Translations under genes and position numbers: made by a program | Source of the DNA: JAXMEQ01 sp046348225 | Lineage (GTDB): Bacteria > Pseudomonadota > Gammaproteobacteria > Burkholderiales > Burkholderiaceae_C | NCBI GenBank assembly: GCA_046348225.1 | Contig: JAXMEQ010000004.1 | Location: 248,001-312,000 of the forward strand | Direction of reading: 5' to 3' | Length of the DNA stretch: 64,000 bases | In this document: in pieces, positions 38,493-47,174 of the stretch | How the letters are laid out: each line of letters begins with the position of its first letter | Position numbering within the stretch: the first letter of the stretch is position 1 | Notes under the pieces: model-generated | The model's database searches: none | What the model was told of the DNA's origin: nothing | The model's input: only the letters and a program-made list of their open reading frames with translations

Positions 38493-39284
38493 ATGAAACT
38501 GAAGACCACGCTGATTGCATCCGTCCTGGCTTTTTCTGGCGCCGCCATGGCCCAGACCAAGGCGCCCGAGCCTGACTACACCGTGTCCGGCAACATGTCG
38601 CTGAACAGCGACTACCGCTTCCGTGGCTTCACCCAGACCGACTACGGCCCGGCCCTGCAAGGCGGTTTCGACTTCGCCCACAAGTCCGGCTTCTACCTGG
38701 GCAACTGGAACTCCAACGTGCTGAGCCCGCTGTTCACCGGCGCCAGCCTCGAGATGGACTTCTACGGCGGCTACAAGGGTTCGTTTGGTGATGTCGGCTA
38801 CGACGTCGGCGCCATCTATTACTACTACCCCAAGAGCGGCAAGAACGCCCCCAACAGCAAGATCGACAACAGCGAAGTCTATTTCGGCCTGAGCTACGGC
38901 CCGGTGTCCGGCAAGCTGTACTACGCCACCTCGGATTACTTCGACCTGAAGAAATTCACCCCTGGCGCCCGTTCCACCAAGGGCACGACCTACCTCGACC
39001 TGGCCGGCAACTTTGACCTGGGCAGCGGCTTCACGCTGGGCGCCCACGTCGGCATCCTGAACCTCAAGAACGCCGGTGACTACTCGGGCCTGGGCATCGC
39101 CCGCCTGCCCAGCTCCGTGACCGACTACAAGCTGTCCATCACCAAGGATGTCGGCGGCTTCGGCGTGACCGCCGCCTACGTGGCCGCTTCCAAGAAAGGC
39201 TACTTCACCACCGGCCAGGTGGGCGTGCCTGCTGAAGCAGCCGGCAAGGGCAAGCTGGTGGTTTCCGTGGCCAAGACGTTCTGA
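38493..39284 (+). CDS. TorF-family putative outer-membrane porin
   Basis: A 263-residue protein with signal peptide MKLKTTLIASVLAFSGAAMAQ and a mature beta-barrel-like part rich in alternating aromatic strands (NMSLNSDYRFRGFTQTDYGPALQGGFDF). This is the pattern of the TorF family (earlier TIGR02001). CGGAG stands 6 bases before the ATG. As first gene of the nitrogen-controlled operon it probably gives passage to ammonium or small nitrogen compounds across the outer membrane (inference). Confidence 0.82.
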   Translation: MKLKTTLIASVLAFSGAAMAQTKAPEPDYTVSGNMSLNSDYRFRGFTQTDYGPALQGGFDFAHKSGFYLGNWNSNVLSPLFTGASLEMDFYGGYKGSFGDVGYDVGAIYYYYPKSGKNAPNSKIDNSEVYFGLSYGPVSGKLYYATSDYFDLKKFTPGARSTKGTTYLDLAGNFDLGSGFTLGAHVGILNLKNAGDYSGLGIARLPSSVTDYKLSITKDVGGFGVTAAYVAASKKGYFTTGQVGVPAEAAGKGKLVVSVAKTF

Positions 39285-39310
39285 ATCTGACGGTTCACTG
39301 AGGAGAAGAC

Positions 39311-39649
39311 ATGAAACTCGTAACGGCCATCATCAAACCGTTCAAGCTTGACGAGGTGCGCGAAGCCCTCTCGGGCATCGGAGTGCAGGGCATCACGGTG
39401 ACGGAAGTCAAGGGCTTCGGCCGCCAGAAGGGCCACACCGAGCTGTACCGCGGCGCGGAATACGTGGTGGACTTCCTGCCCAAGGTCAAGATCGAAGCGG
39501 CGGTGGCCGACGAGTTGGTCGACCGCGTCATCGAAGCCGTGGAGGGCGCTGCCCGTACCGGCAAGATCGGCGACGGCAAGATTTTTGTTTACAACCTGGA
39601 GCAAGTAGTTCGCATCCGCACCGGTGAAACCGGCAAGGAAGCGCTGTAA
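39311..39649 (+). CDS. glnK: P-II nitrogen regulatory protein GlnK
   Basis: A 112-residue P-II protein of standard length. T-loop with the uridylylation residue Tyr51 (ELYRGAEYVVDFLPK), B-loop VEGAARTGKIGDGKIFV and C-loop RIRTGETGKEAL. It senses 2-oxoglutarate and ATP/ADP, and blocks the AmtB channel when nitrogen is plentiful. It lies 26 bp after the porin gene and 25 bp before amtB. Confidence 0.96.
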   Translation: MKLVTAIIKPFKLDEVREALSGIGVQGITVTEVKGFGRQKGHTELYRGAEYVVDFLPKVKIEAAVADELVDRVIEAVEGAARTGKIGDGKIFVYNLEQVVRIRTGETGKEAL

Positions 39650-39674
39650 GCCTCCCATCAAGAAAGAGACACCC

Positions 39675-41192
39675 ATGAAAAAACTACTTGCCTCCCTGGC
39701 CCTCGGCCTGGGTTTGCTGATCGGCGGCACGGCCGCCATCGCCCAGGCACCCGCCGCAGCCCCGGCAGCGGCAGCGCCTGCGGCAGAAGCCAAGCCGGCT
39801 GAAGCGGCACCGGCGGCCGCTGCGGCTGCAGCCCCCGCGGCCGCCGCGCCGGCTGCAGCACCGGCCGCGGCCCCCGCGCCCGTGCCCAACAAGGGCGACA
39901 CCGCCTGGATGACGGTGGCCACCGTCCTCGTGATCTTCATGACCCTGCCCGGTCTGGCACTGTTCTACGGCGGCCTGGTCCGCAGCAAGAACATGCTGTC
40001 GGTGCTGATGCAGGTGTTTGTGGTCAGCTCGATGATCTACATCCTGTGGGTCATCTACGGCTACAGCGTTGCGTTCACGGCGGGCAACCCGTTCATGGGC
40101 ACGTTCGACAAGCTCTTCCTCAAGGGCGTGACGGTTGACAGCGTGGCGGCCACCTTCAGCAAGGGCGTGGTGATTCCCGAACTGTCGTTCGTTGCCTTCC
40201 AGGCCACGTTCGCCGCCATCACCTGCGCACTGATCATCGGCGCCTTCGCCGAGCGGGCCAAGTTCTCGGCCATCCTGCTGTTCAGCGCGCTGTGGTTCAC
40301 CTTCAGCTACCTGCCGATCGCCCACATGGTCTGGTACTGGGACGGCCCGGACGCGATCACGGACGCTGCTTCGCTCGAGAAGGTCACGGCCGCGGCCGGC
40401 TGGCTCTGGGCCAAGGGTGCGCTCGACTTCGCGGGCGGTACCGTGGTGCACATCAACGCCGGCGTCGCTGGCCTGGTGGGTGCGTATGTGATTGGCAAGC
40501 GCACGGGCTACGGCAAAGAATCGATGGCACCGCACAGCCTGACGCTGACCATGGTCGGTGCCTCCATGCTGTGGGTGGGCTGGTTCGGCTTCAACGCCGG
40601 CTCCAACCTGGAAGCCAACGGCCTGACGGCGCTGGCTTTCGTCAACACGCTGGTCGCCACGGCCGCTGCCACGCTGAGCTGGATCGCCGGTGAAGCGCTG
40701 TCCAAGGGCAAGGCCTCGATGCTGGGCGCTGCGTCCGGCGCGGTGGCCGGCCTGGTGGCCATCACCCCGGCCTGCGGCTTCGTGGGCCCGATGGGCGCCA
40801 TCGTGATTGGTCTGGTCTCGGGTCTGGTCTGCCTGTGGGGCGTCAATGGCCTCAAGCGCATGCTTGGCGCTGACGACTCGCTCGACGTGTTCGGCGTGCA
40901 CGGCGTGGGCGGCATTCTGGGCGCCCTGCTGACCGGCGTGTTTGCATCGCCCTCGCTCGGCGGCACCGGTGTGTACGACTATGTGGCCAACAAGACCGCC
41001 GAAGGCTATTCCATCGGCGGCCAGGTCTGGATCCAGGCGCAGGGCGTGATCACCACGGTGATCTGGTCTGCGGTGGTGGCCTTCATCGCCTTCAAGCTGG
41101 TGGATCTGGTCATCGGCCTGCGCGTCACCGAAGAGGAAGAGCGCGAAGGTCTTGACATCTCCAGCCACGGCGAAACCGCCTACAACCGCTGA
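39675..41192 (+). CDS. amtB: ammonium channel AmtB with long Ala/Pro-rich leader
   Basis: A 505-residue ammonium transporter starting at the ATG after AAAGAGA. After a signal peptide (about residues 1-23) comes a low-complexity Ala/Pro segment to about residue 70, then eleven membrane helices. Family motifs: GLALFYGGLVRSKNMLS, FAAITCALIIGAFAERAKFSAIL, FAGGTVVHINAGVAGL (pore His) and FGVHGVGGILGALLTG (second pore His). It imports ammonium and is gated by GlnK. The Ala/Pro segment is longer than in E. coli AmtB and would face the periplasm. A terminator follows. Confidence 0.96.
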   Translation: MKKLLASLALGLGLLIGGTAAIAQAPAAAPAAAAPAAEAKPAEAAPAAAAAAAPAAAAPAAAPAAAPAPVPNKGDTAWMTVATVLVIFMTLPGLALFYGGLVRSKNMLSVLMQVFVVSSMIYILWVIYGYSVAFTAGNPFMGTFDKLFLKGVTVDSVAATFSKGVVIPELSFVAFQATFAAITCALIIGAFAERAKFSAILLFSALWFTFSYLPIAHMVWYWDGPDAITDAASLEKVTAAAGWLWAKGALDFAGGTVVHINAGVAGLVGAYVIGKRTGYGKESMAPHSLTLTMVGASMLWVGWFGFNAGSNLEANGLTALAFVNTLVATAAATLSWIAGEALSKGKASMLGAASGAVAGLVAITPACGFVGPMGAIVIGLVSGLVCLWGVNGLKRMLGADDSLDVFGVHGVGGILGALLTGVFASPSLGGTGVYDYVANKTAEGYSIGGQVWIQAQGVITTVIWSAVVAFIAFKLVDLVIGLRVTEEEEREGLDISSHGETAYNR

Positions 41193-41245
41193 TGCGGTTG
41201 CAACAGAACTGATTTTTCGTCAAGCAAGAGTCTCCTTTGGATGTT

Positions 41246-41275
41246 GGGCCCGCAGCAATGCGGGCCCTTTTTTTT
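41246..41275 (+). terminator. intrinsic terminator of the porin-glnK-amtB operon
   Basis: Stem GGGCCCGC (41246-41253) with GCGGGCCC (41260-41267), loop AGCAAT, then eight T. It lies 54 bp after the amtB stop. Confidence 0.95.
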
Positions 41276-41335
41276 GTACGCGGTACGTTGCGCTGCGTCA
41301 GCCCGTGCGCCGACCGGCCATGCACAATGCAACGC

Positions 41336-42202
41336 ATGACGACATCGATCGAACTGGCCTGTGACGGCCTGCGCTGCGAGCTTGCGCCGGCACTGGGCGG
41401 CAGCGTGGCCGGGCTCTGGCTCGGGGCCGTGCCGGTGCTGCGCTCCACCCCGGCGGCGCAGCTGGTGACGGCGCGTCAGGCGGGCAGCTACCCGCTGGTG
41501 CCGTTTTCCAACCGCATGGGCCACGCCACGCTGCAGTGGCAGGGCACCAGCCACCCTCTGGTGCGCAACAACGGCGACGAGCCGCATGCCATTCACGGCG
41601 TCGGCTGGCAGCGGCCCTGGGAAGTGCTGGAGCATGACGCGCGCTTTGCCCTGCTGTCATTCGAGCACCGCCCGGATGCATCGTGGCCATTCGCCTTTGA
41701 CGCGTCCCAGACCTTCCGCATCGCCGCCGGATCGCTTGAGATGACGCTGAGCGTGACCAACCAGTCCGGCCAGAGCGCGCCGTTGGGTATCGGCTGGCAT
41801 CCGTACTTCGTCAAGCGCGCGGGCAGCCGGCTGCGGTTCCAGGCCACCGGCCGCTGGGAAATGGGCGCCGACAAGCTCCCCACGCGACGCCAGCCCAGCA
41901 CCGGGCTCGACGCGGACTGCGCGACGCTGGACGTGGACCACTGCTTCGACGGCTGGCAGGGCACGGTGGACCTGCGCGACCCGCTGTTGCACACCCGCAT
42001 CAGCACCGGGCTGCAGCGGCTGGTGGTGTTCACCAATGGCACCCGCGACTTCGTGGCAATAGAGCCCGTCAGCCACGTCAACAATGCCGTCAACCTGTTG
42101 CAGGCAGGCCTGGCGTCGGCGGCCGAGCTGGGCGTGCAGGTGCTGGCGCCCGGCGAGTCGTTCAGTGCCAGCATGACCATCGACGTGGCGGCGGCCCCAT
42201 GA
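41336..42202 (+). CDS. aldose 1-epimerase family protein
   Basis: A 288-residue protein of the galactose-mutarotase fold. Conserved YPLVPFSNRMG carries the phosphate- or sugar-binding asparagine and arginine, and IHGVGWQRPW and IGWHPYFVKRAG carry the catalytic-histidine regions. It interconverts sugar anomers. An in-frame ATG at 41327 is also possible. Its stop overlaps the ATG of the lactonase gene by 4 bases, so the two probably serve one sugar pathway. Confidence 0.85.
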   Translation: MTTSIELACDGLRCELAPALGGSVAGLWLGAVPVLRSTPAAQLVTARQAGSYPLVPFSNRMGHATLQWQGTSHPLVRNNGDEPHAIHGVGWQRPWEVLEHDARFALLSFEHRPDASWPFAFDASQTFRIAAGSLEMTLSVTNQSGQSAPLGIGWHPYFVKRAGSRLRFQATGRWEMGADKLPTRRQPSTGLDADCATLDVDHCFDGWQGTVDLRDPLLHTRISTGLQRLVVFTNGTRDFVAIEPVSHVNNAVNLLQAGLASAAELGVQVLAPGESFSASMTIDVAAAP

Positions 42203-43128
42203 GCCCGGCCACGCCGGCGGCCTGGCGTGTGGCCGTGGCCGAGCCCTCGGCCCTGGGCGAATCGCCGTTCTGGCACCCGCACGAGCAGATGCTGTACTGG
42301 GTGGACATTGCGGCCAGCCAGGTGTGCCGGGCCAACATCTTCATGGGGCTGGTGCAGCGCTGGGCCCTGCCGCAGACGCCCGGCTGCATTGCGCCTGCCG
42401 CCCGTGGCGGTCTGGTGCTGGGCCTGCGCGACGGCATTTACCGCGCCGCCGAATGGGGCGGCGCCCTGACGCGGCTGTGCGCGCTGCCGGGCGACCCGTC
42501 GCGCTTGCGCTTCAACGACGGCAAGGCCGACCCGGCGGGCCATTTCTGGGCGGGCACCTATGCCGAGCAGAAGCAGCAGCCGGAGGCCGCACTCTACTGC
42601 CTCGACGCCACCCGCCACCCGCCGGCCCTGCAGGTGGTGCGCAGCGGGTTCTTCACATCCAACGGCCTGGCCTGGTCGCCCGACGGCGCCACGATGTACT
42701 GGGCAGACACCCAGGGCCACCGAATTCACGCCTGGGCCTGCGACGCTCAGACCCACATGCCGGGCCCGGCGCGGGTGTTCCATGAACTGGCGGCCAAACC
42801 GCCGGGCTGGCAACCCGGGCAGCCGGGCTATGCCGGCCGGCCCGACGGCGCGGCGGTGGACAGCGAGGGCAACTACTGGTGCGCCCTGTACGAGGGTGCT
42901 CGCCTGCGCAAGCTGTCGCCAACCGGTCAGGTGCTCGCCGACTACGCCGTGCCCGCGCAATGCCCGACCATGCCGTGCTTTGGCGGCGACGACCTGCGCA
43001 CCCTGTACCTCACCACCGCGCGCCAGGGTCGCCCCGAAGCCGAGCTGGCCGCGTGGCCGCACTCGGGCTGCGTGCTGTCGATGCGGGTGGATGTGCCGGG
43101 CCTGCCCGTCAACTTTTTCAGCGGCTGA
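42199..43128 (+). CDS. SMP-30/gluconolactonase family protein
   Basis: A 309-residue six-bladed propeller enzyme. Family landmarks are LGESPFWHPHEQMLYWVDI (metal ligand glutamate), LRFNDGKADPAGHFWAGTY, SNGLAWSPDGATMYWADT (metal Asn and Asp) and GRPDGAAVDSEGNYW. Members hydrolyse sugar lactones with one divalent metal. The epimerase-lactonase pair suggests oxidation of an aldose, although no sugar dehydrogenase is next to it. Confidence 0.9.
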   Translation: MSPATPAAWRVAVAEPSALGESPFWHPHEQMLYWVDIAASQVCRANIFMGLVQRWALPQTPGCIAPAARGGLVLGLRDGIYRAAEWGGALTRLCALPGDPSRLRFNDGKADPAGHFWAGTYAEQKQQPEAALYCLDATRHPPALQVVRSGFFTSNGLAWSPDGATMYWADTQGHRIHAWACDAQTHMPGPARVFHELAAKPPGWQPGQPGYAGRPDGAAVDSEGNYWCALYEGARLRKLSPTGQVLADYAVPAQCPTMPCFGGDDLRTLYLTTARQGRPEAELAAWPHSGCVLSMRVDVPGLPVNFFSG

Positions 43129-43180
43129 TTTCAAAAAGATCAATGCCGCCGCCACCGGCTGCGGCCTTACCATCTACCGC

Positions 43181-44302
43181 ATGGACCCAGCCCTGCGCCC
43201 GATCATCGACCGCATTCGCGCCGCTGCCGCCGCCGGCACGCCGCTGCGTATCCGCGGCGGTGGCACCAAGGACTTCTACGGCGAACGCCTGGTGGGCGAG
43301 GTGTTGGACACCGCGCCGCTGGCCGGCATCACCAGTTACGAACCCAGTGAGCTGGTGGTAACGGTGCGCGCCGGCACGCCGCTGGCCACGCTGGAAGCGG
43401 CGCTGGCAGACAAGGGCCAGTGCCTGCCGTTCGAGCCACCGCATTTCGCGCCGGGCGGCACCGTGGGCGGCATGGTGGCCGCGGGGCTCAGCGGCCCGGC
43501 ACGCGCCACGGCCGGCTCGGTGCGCGACTATGTGCTGGGGCTTTCGATGGTCAACGGCCGTGCAGAACACCTGACCTTCGGCGGGCAGGTCATGAAGAAC
43601 GTGGCGGGCTATGACGTGTCCCGCCTGATGGCCGGATCGCTGGGCACGCTGGGCCTCATCACCGAGGTCAGCCTCAAGGTGCTGCCGGTGGCGCCGGCCG
43701 AGGCCACGCTGCGCTTCACGCTGGACGAAGCCGGCGCCATCCGGCAACTCAACCAGTGGGCCGGCCAGCCGCTGCCGCTGAACGCCAGCTCGTGGGTGGT
43801 GGATGCGGGCCAGCCGGTGCTGTACCTGCGTCTGCGCGGCGCTGTGGCGGCGGTGGAGGCCGCCTGCCAGCGCCTGCTTCACGACCTGCCGGGCGAGCGC
43901 ATGGACAGCGCCGCCACCCGCGCCGACTGGGCCGCTGCACGCGACCTGCGGCTGCCCTGGTTTGCGGACGGCTTGGCGCGCGGTCAGGACCTGTGGCGCC
44001 TGTCGGTGGCGCCCACGGCCCCGCCGCTGGGGGTGGGCGACACCTTCGTCGAGTGGCTGGGCGGCCAGCGCTGGGTCTGGGCTGACCCGGCGGACGCGGG
44101 GGCGGCCACCCGGCTGCGCTCAGCGGCCGCGGCTCATGGCGGACACGCTACACTTTTTATAGTAGCTCACGCAGATTCGGCGCGGGCTGCAGCCCGATTT
44201 ACCCCTCTGGCCGGTGCGCTGGCCCGGATTCACCGCGAACTCCAGCGTCAGTTTGACCCGGCCGGCATCTTCAACCCCGGGCGTCTTCTGACGCCGGCCT
44301 GA
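43181..44302 (+). CDS. glcE: glycolate oxidase FAD-binding subunit GlcE, with a repeat inside the reading frame
   Basis: A 373-residue protein of the glycolate dehydrogenase complex (GlcD-GlcE-GlcF). FAD-binding motifs: PLRIRGGGTKDFYG, VTVRAGTPLATLEAAL, PHFAPGGTVGGMVAAGLSGP and GQVMKNVAGYDVSRLMAGSLGTLG; the C-terminus is ...FDPAGIFNPGRLL. Residues about 325-340 (TLFIVAHADSARAAARFT region) are encoded by a copy of the dispersed repeat, which keeps the frame. GlcD is not in the window. The ATG at 43181 follows the lactonase gene by 52 bp. Confidence 0.88.
   Translation: MDPALRPIIDRIRAAAAAGTPLRIRGGGTKDFYGERLVGEVLDTAPLAGITSYEPSELVVTVRAGTPLATLEAALADKGQCLPFEPPHFAPGGTVGGMVAAGLSGPARATAGSVRDYVLGLSMVNGRAEHLTFGGQVMKNVAGYDVSRLMAGSLGTLGLITEVSLKVLPVAPAEATLRFTLDEAGAIRQLNQWAGQPLPLNASSWVVDAGQPVLYLRLRGAVAAVEAACQRLLHDLPGERMDSAATRADWAAARDLRLPWFADGLARGQDLWRLSVAPTAPPLGVGDTFVEWLGGQRWVWADPADAGAATRLRSAAAAHGGHATLFIVAHADSARAAARFTPLAGALARIHRELQRQFDPAGIFNPGRLLTPA
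44154..44200 (-). repeat. dispersed palindromic repeat, copy 5, inside glcE
   Basis: On the minus strand it reads AAATCGGGCTGCAGCCCGCG, then ATCTGCGTGAGCTACTATA, the same order as the four intergenic copies. It is the only one inside a gene and the only one in this orientation. The host frame is not broken. Confidence 0.85.
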
Positions 44303-44306
44303 ACGC

Positions 44307-45050
44307 ATGCGCAGGCTGCGTCACCTCAGCGGGCGCCACCGCACCCCGTCCACCAACCGGCTGCTGGGGCTGCTGCTGGCGTTCAATGCCGGCGCCATCA
44401 ATGCGGGCGGCTTTCTGGTGGTGGGGCTGTACACCTCGCACATGACAGGCTTTGTGTCGGTGGTGGCGGACAACCTCGTGCTGGGGCAACTCACGCTGGT
44501 GCTGGGGGCGTTGGGGGCGCTGCTGTTCTTCCTGGCGGGCGCGGCCACCACGGCGGTGCTGGTCAACTGGGCCCGGCAGCGCCAGCTCAGCAGCGGCTTT
44601 GCGCTGCCGCTCCTGCTGGAGGCCGGCCTGCTGCTTACCTTTGGCCTGGTGGGCGCCACGCTGGATCGCCAGACGCCGTTTGCGGTGCCGGTCACGGTGC
44701 TGCTGCTGGCGTTCACCATGGGGCTGCAGAACGCGCTGGTGACCAAGATTTCGTCGGCGCAGATCCGCACCACCCACATGACCGGTGTGATCACCGACCT
44801 GGGCATCGAGCTGGGCAAGCTGCTTTACTGGAACCGGGCGGACCTGCCGCCCGACAGCCATGTGCGAGCCAACCGGGCCCGGCTGCACCTGTTCGGCGCG
44901 CTGCTGGGCATGTTCACCGCGGGCGGTGTCACCGGCGCGGCCGGCTTCAAGTACATCGGCTTCGTCTGGGTGGTGCCGTTCGCGCTGGTGCTGCTGGCGC
45001 TGTCGCTGCCGCCGTTTGTGACCGACCTGCAGCGCCTGCGCCTGCCCTGA
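44307..45050 (+). CDS. DUF1275 (YoaK-type) membrane protein
   Basis: A 247-residue inner-membrane protein with six or seven helices. DUF1275 motifs: FNAGAINAGGFLVVGLYTSHMTGFVS near the N-terminus and FTMGLQNALVTKISSAQIRTTHMTGVITDLGIELGKLLY in the middle. Function unknown for the family. It starts 4 bp after glcE and ends 20 bp before glcF, so it sits inside the glycolate oxidase gene set. Confidence 0.85.
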   Translation: MRRLRHLSGRHRTPSTNRLLGLLLAFNAGAINAGGFLVVGLYTSHMTGFVSVVADNLVLGQLTLVLGALGALLFFLAGAATTAVLVNWARQRQLSSGFALPLLLEAGLLLTFGLVGATLDRQTPFAVPVTVLLLAFTMGLQNALVTKISSAQIRTTHMTGVITDLGIELGKLLYWNRADLPPDSHVRANRARLHLFGALLGMFTAGGVTGAAGFKYIGFVWVVPFALVLLALSLPPFVTDLQRLRLP

Positions 45051-45070
45051 CCGACCTTTTCCTGCTCACC

Positions 45071-46294
45071 ATGCAAACCAATCTTGCCCCCGAGTTCCGC
45101 GACACGCCTGATGGCCTGGAGGCCGAGGCCATCCTGCGCAAGTGCGTGCACTGCGGCTTCTGCACCGCCACCTGCCCGACCTACCAGCTGCTGGGCGACG
45201 AGCTGGACGGGCCGCGTGGTCGCATCTACCTGATGAAGCAGGTGCTGGAAGGCGAAACACCAACGCGCAAGACCCAGCTGCACCTGGACCGCTGCCTGAC
45301 CTGCCGCAACTGCGAAACCACCTGCCCCAGCGGTGTGCAGTACGGCCACCTGGTCGACATTGGCCGCAAGATCGTGGACGAGAAGGTGGGCCGGCCGCTG
45401 GGCGAAAAGGCCCTGCGCTGGGCGCTCAAGGAAGGCCTGCCCTCGCCCCTGTTCGGCCCGGCCATGGCGCTGGGCCAGAGCGTGCGCGGGCTGTTGCCCG
45501 ATTCACTCAAGGCCAAGGTGCCGCCGCGGCAGCAGGCGGGCGCCTGGCCTACCCGCACCCACGCGCGCCGCGTGCTGATGCTGGCCGGCTGCGTGCAGCC
45601 GGCGATGATGCCCAACATCAACAGCGCCACCGCCCGCGTGCTGGATGCTGCCGGCATCCAGACCGTGGTGGAAGGCAACGCCGGCTGCTGCGGCGCCGTC
45701 AAGTTCCACCTGAACGACCAGGACGGCGGCAAGGCCCAGATGCGCGCCAACATCGACGCCTGGTGGCCGCATGTGGAGGCCGGGGTAGAGGCCATTGTCA
45801 TGAACGCGTCGGGCTGCGGCGTCACCGTCAAGGAGTACGGCCACATCCTGCGCGATGACCCGGCGTATGCGCAGAAGGCCGCGCGCATCAGCGAGCTCAC
45901 GCGCGACCTGAGCGAGCTGCTGCCCGAGCTGGTGTCGGCGCTGCGCGGCAAGGTCGCGGCACGCGCCGGGCAGATCGCCTACCACCCGCCGTGCACGCTG
46001 CAGCATGGCCAGAAGCTCAAGGGCGGGGTGGAGAAGCACCTGGCCGAGCTGGGCTTTCGCATCCAGGCGTCGCCCAACGAGCCGCACCTGTGCTGCGGCT
46101 CGGCCGGTACCTACAGCGTGCTCAACCCCGACATCGCCTACCAGCTGCGCGACCGCAAGCTTGGCCACCTGCAGGAACTGCAACCCGAGGTGATCGCCAG
46201 CGCCAACATCGGCTGCATCACCCACCTGCAAAGCGGCTGCGCCACCCCGGTGAAGCACTGGGTGGAACTGCTGGACGAAGCGCTCAGCGCGTAA
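45071..46294 (+). CDS. glcF: glycolate oxidase iron-sulfur subunit GlcF
   Basis: A 407-residue protein with two [4Fe-4S] ferredoxin motifs, CVHCGFCTATCP (about residues 25-36) and CLTCRNCETTCP (about 77-88), followed by two CCG-type domains (NAGCCGAVKFH and LCCGSAGTYS). It passes electrons from glycolate oxidation to the quinone pool with GlcD and GlcE. Only the membrane protein gene separates it from glcE. Its stop overlaps the convergent CPBP gene by 11 bp. Confidence 0.93.
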   Translation: MQTNLAPEFRDTPDGLEAEAILRKCVHCGFCTATCPTYQLLGDELDGPRGRIYLMKQVLEGETPTRKTQLHLDRCLTCRNCETTCPSGVQYGHLVDIGRKIVDEKVGRPLGEKALRWALKEGLPSPLFGPAMALGQSVRGLLPDSLKAKVPPRQQAGAWPTRTHARRVLMLAGCVQPAMMPNINSATARVLDAAGIQTVVEGNAGCCGAVKFHLNDQDGGKAQMRANIDAWWPHVEAGVEAIVMNASGCGVTVKEYGHILRDDPAYAQKAARISELTRDLSELLPELVSALRGKVAARAGQIAYHPPCTLQHGQKLKGGVEKHLAELGFRIQASPNEPHLCCGSAGTYSVLNPDIAYQLRDRKLGHLQELQPEVIASANIGCITHLQSGCATPVKHWVELLDEALSA

Positions 46295-47069
46295 GCAGCA
46301 GCGCCACCCCGAAGAAGCCGAGGTGGGTGGTGGCATGCGCCAGCATGGCCGCCTCCAGGTGGTGGCGCCAGTACAGCCAGCCAAAGACCATGCCCGCCAG
46401 CGTGTTCAGCAGCAAGGTGCGGGCCACCAGCCCGGGCGTGGGCGCCAGCAGGGACGCCAGCGCGGGCAGGTGGCCGGTGGCAAAGGCCAGCGCCGCCACG
46501 GTCATCGCCAGCGCGATGACCCACCGTGCGGGCGTACCCCGGCCACCGCCCAGGCGCCAGAGGCCCCAGGCCACCAGGCTCATCAGGCCCCAGCGCATCA
46601 TCACTTCTTCGGTCAGACCACCGTACAAAACGCTGCTGATCAGGGTGGCCAGGCTGGCGGCCTGCGCCTCACGCTGCCGCAGGGCCTGCCACTCGGCGCC
46701 CAGGTGCGGCGCCCACAGTGCATCCAGTGCGGTGATCAGCAAGGCCAGCCCCAGCCCCGTGGCCGCAGCAGTCCACCAGACGACCCGTCCGCCACCGGAC
46801 GGCGCCGTGCCCGCCAGCAGGCTGCGCAGGCCGATGCGGTGCGCGAGCACCGCGCCCAGGGCCGCGCCGAGCAGCGCCAGCAGCAGCGGGTTGACCAGCA
46901 GCAGGGCCAGGATGGCGGCCCGTGGCAGGGCAGCCACTTCGGCCGGCAGTGGCATGGCGGGGATCTGGGGCCAGACCTTCAGGCACAGCGCCAATACGCC
47001 GGCCAGCGCCAGTGCCAGCAGCGGCACAACGCGGCGGCCAAAACCGGGTGTCGGATACGAGGTGGGCAT
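46284..47069 (-). CDS. CPBP-family intramembrane metalloprotease
   Basis: A 261-residue protein with about seven membrane segments and the CPBP/Abi signatures: EExxxR as GGLTEEVMMRWG, the downstream FATGHLPA and HATTHL. These supply the metal-binding and catalytic glutamates and histidines of prenyl-protease-like enzymes. Substrate unknown. Convergent with glcF and divergent from the WYL regulator gene. Confidence 0.85.
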   Translation of the reverse strand: MPTSYPTPGFGRRVVPLLALALAGVLALCLKVWPQIPAMPLPAEVAALPRAAILALLLVNPLLLALLGAALGAVLAHRIGLRSLLAGTAPSGGGRVVWWTAAATGLGLALLITALDALWAPHLGAEWQALRQREAQAASLATLISSVLYGGLTEEVMMRWGLMSLVAWGLWRLGGGRGTPARWVIALAMTVAALAFATGHLPALASLLAPTPGLVARTLLLNTLAGMVFGWLYWRHHLEAAMLAHATTHLGFFGVALLLTR

Positions 47070-47110
47070 GCGGGCGGATCCTGCAGGGAAAAGCGGCGCA
47101 TTGTAGGGGC

Positions 47111-47132
47111 TGCTGACACGCAGTTGTCAGCA
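47111..47132. promoter_or_regulatory. operator-like dyad upstream of the WYL regulator
   Basis: TGCTGACA-CGCAGT-TGTCAGCA has perfect 8-bp arms. It lies 42 bp upstream of the regulator ATG and 41 bp upstream of the CPBP start. The dyad fits a site for the DeoR-like helix-turn-helix regulator beside it (inference). Confidence 0.55.
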
Positions 47133-47174
47133 GGGTTGGTGCACAGTATCGTGCCCTGTCTCTGCCACTGCTCC

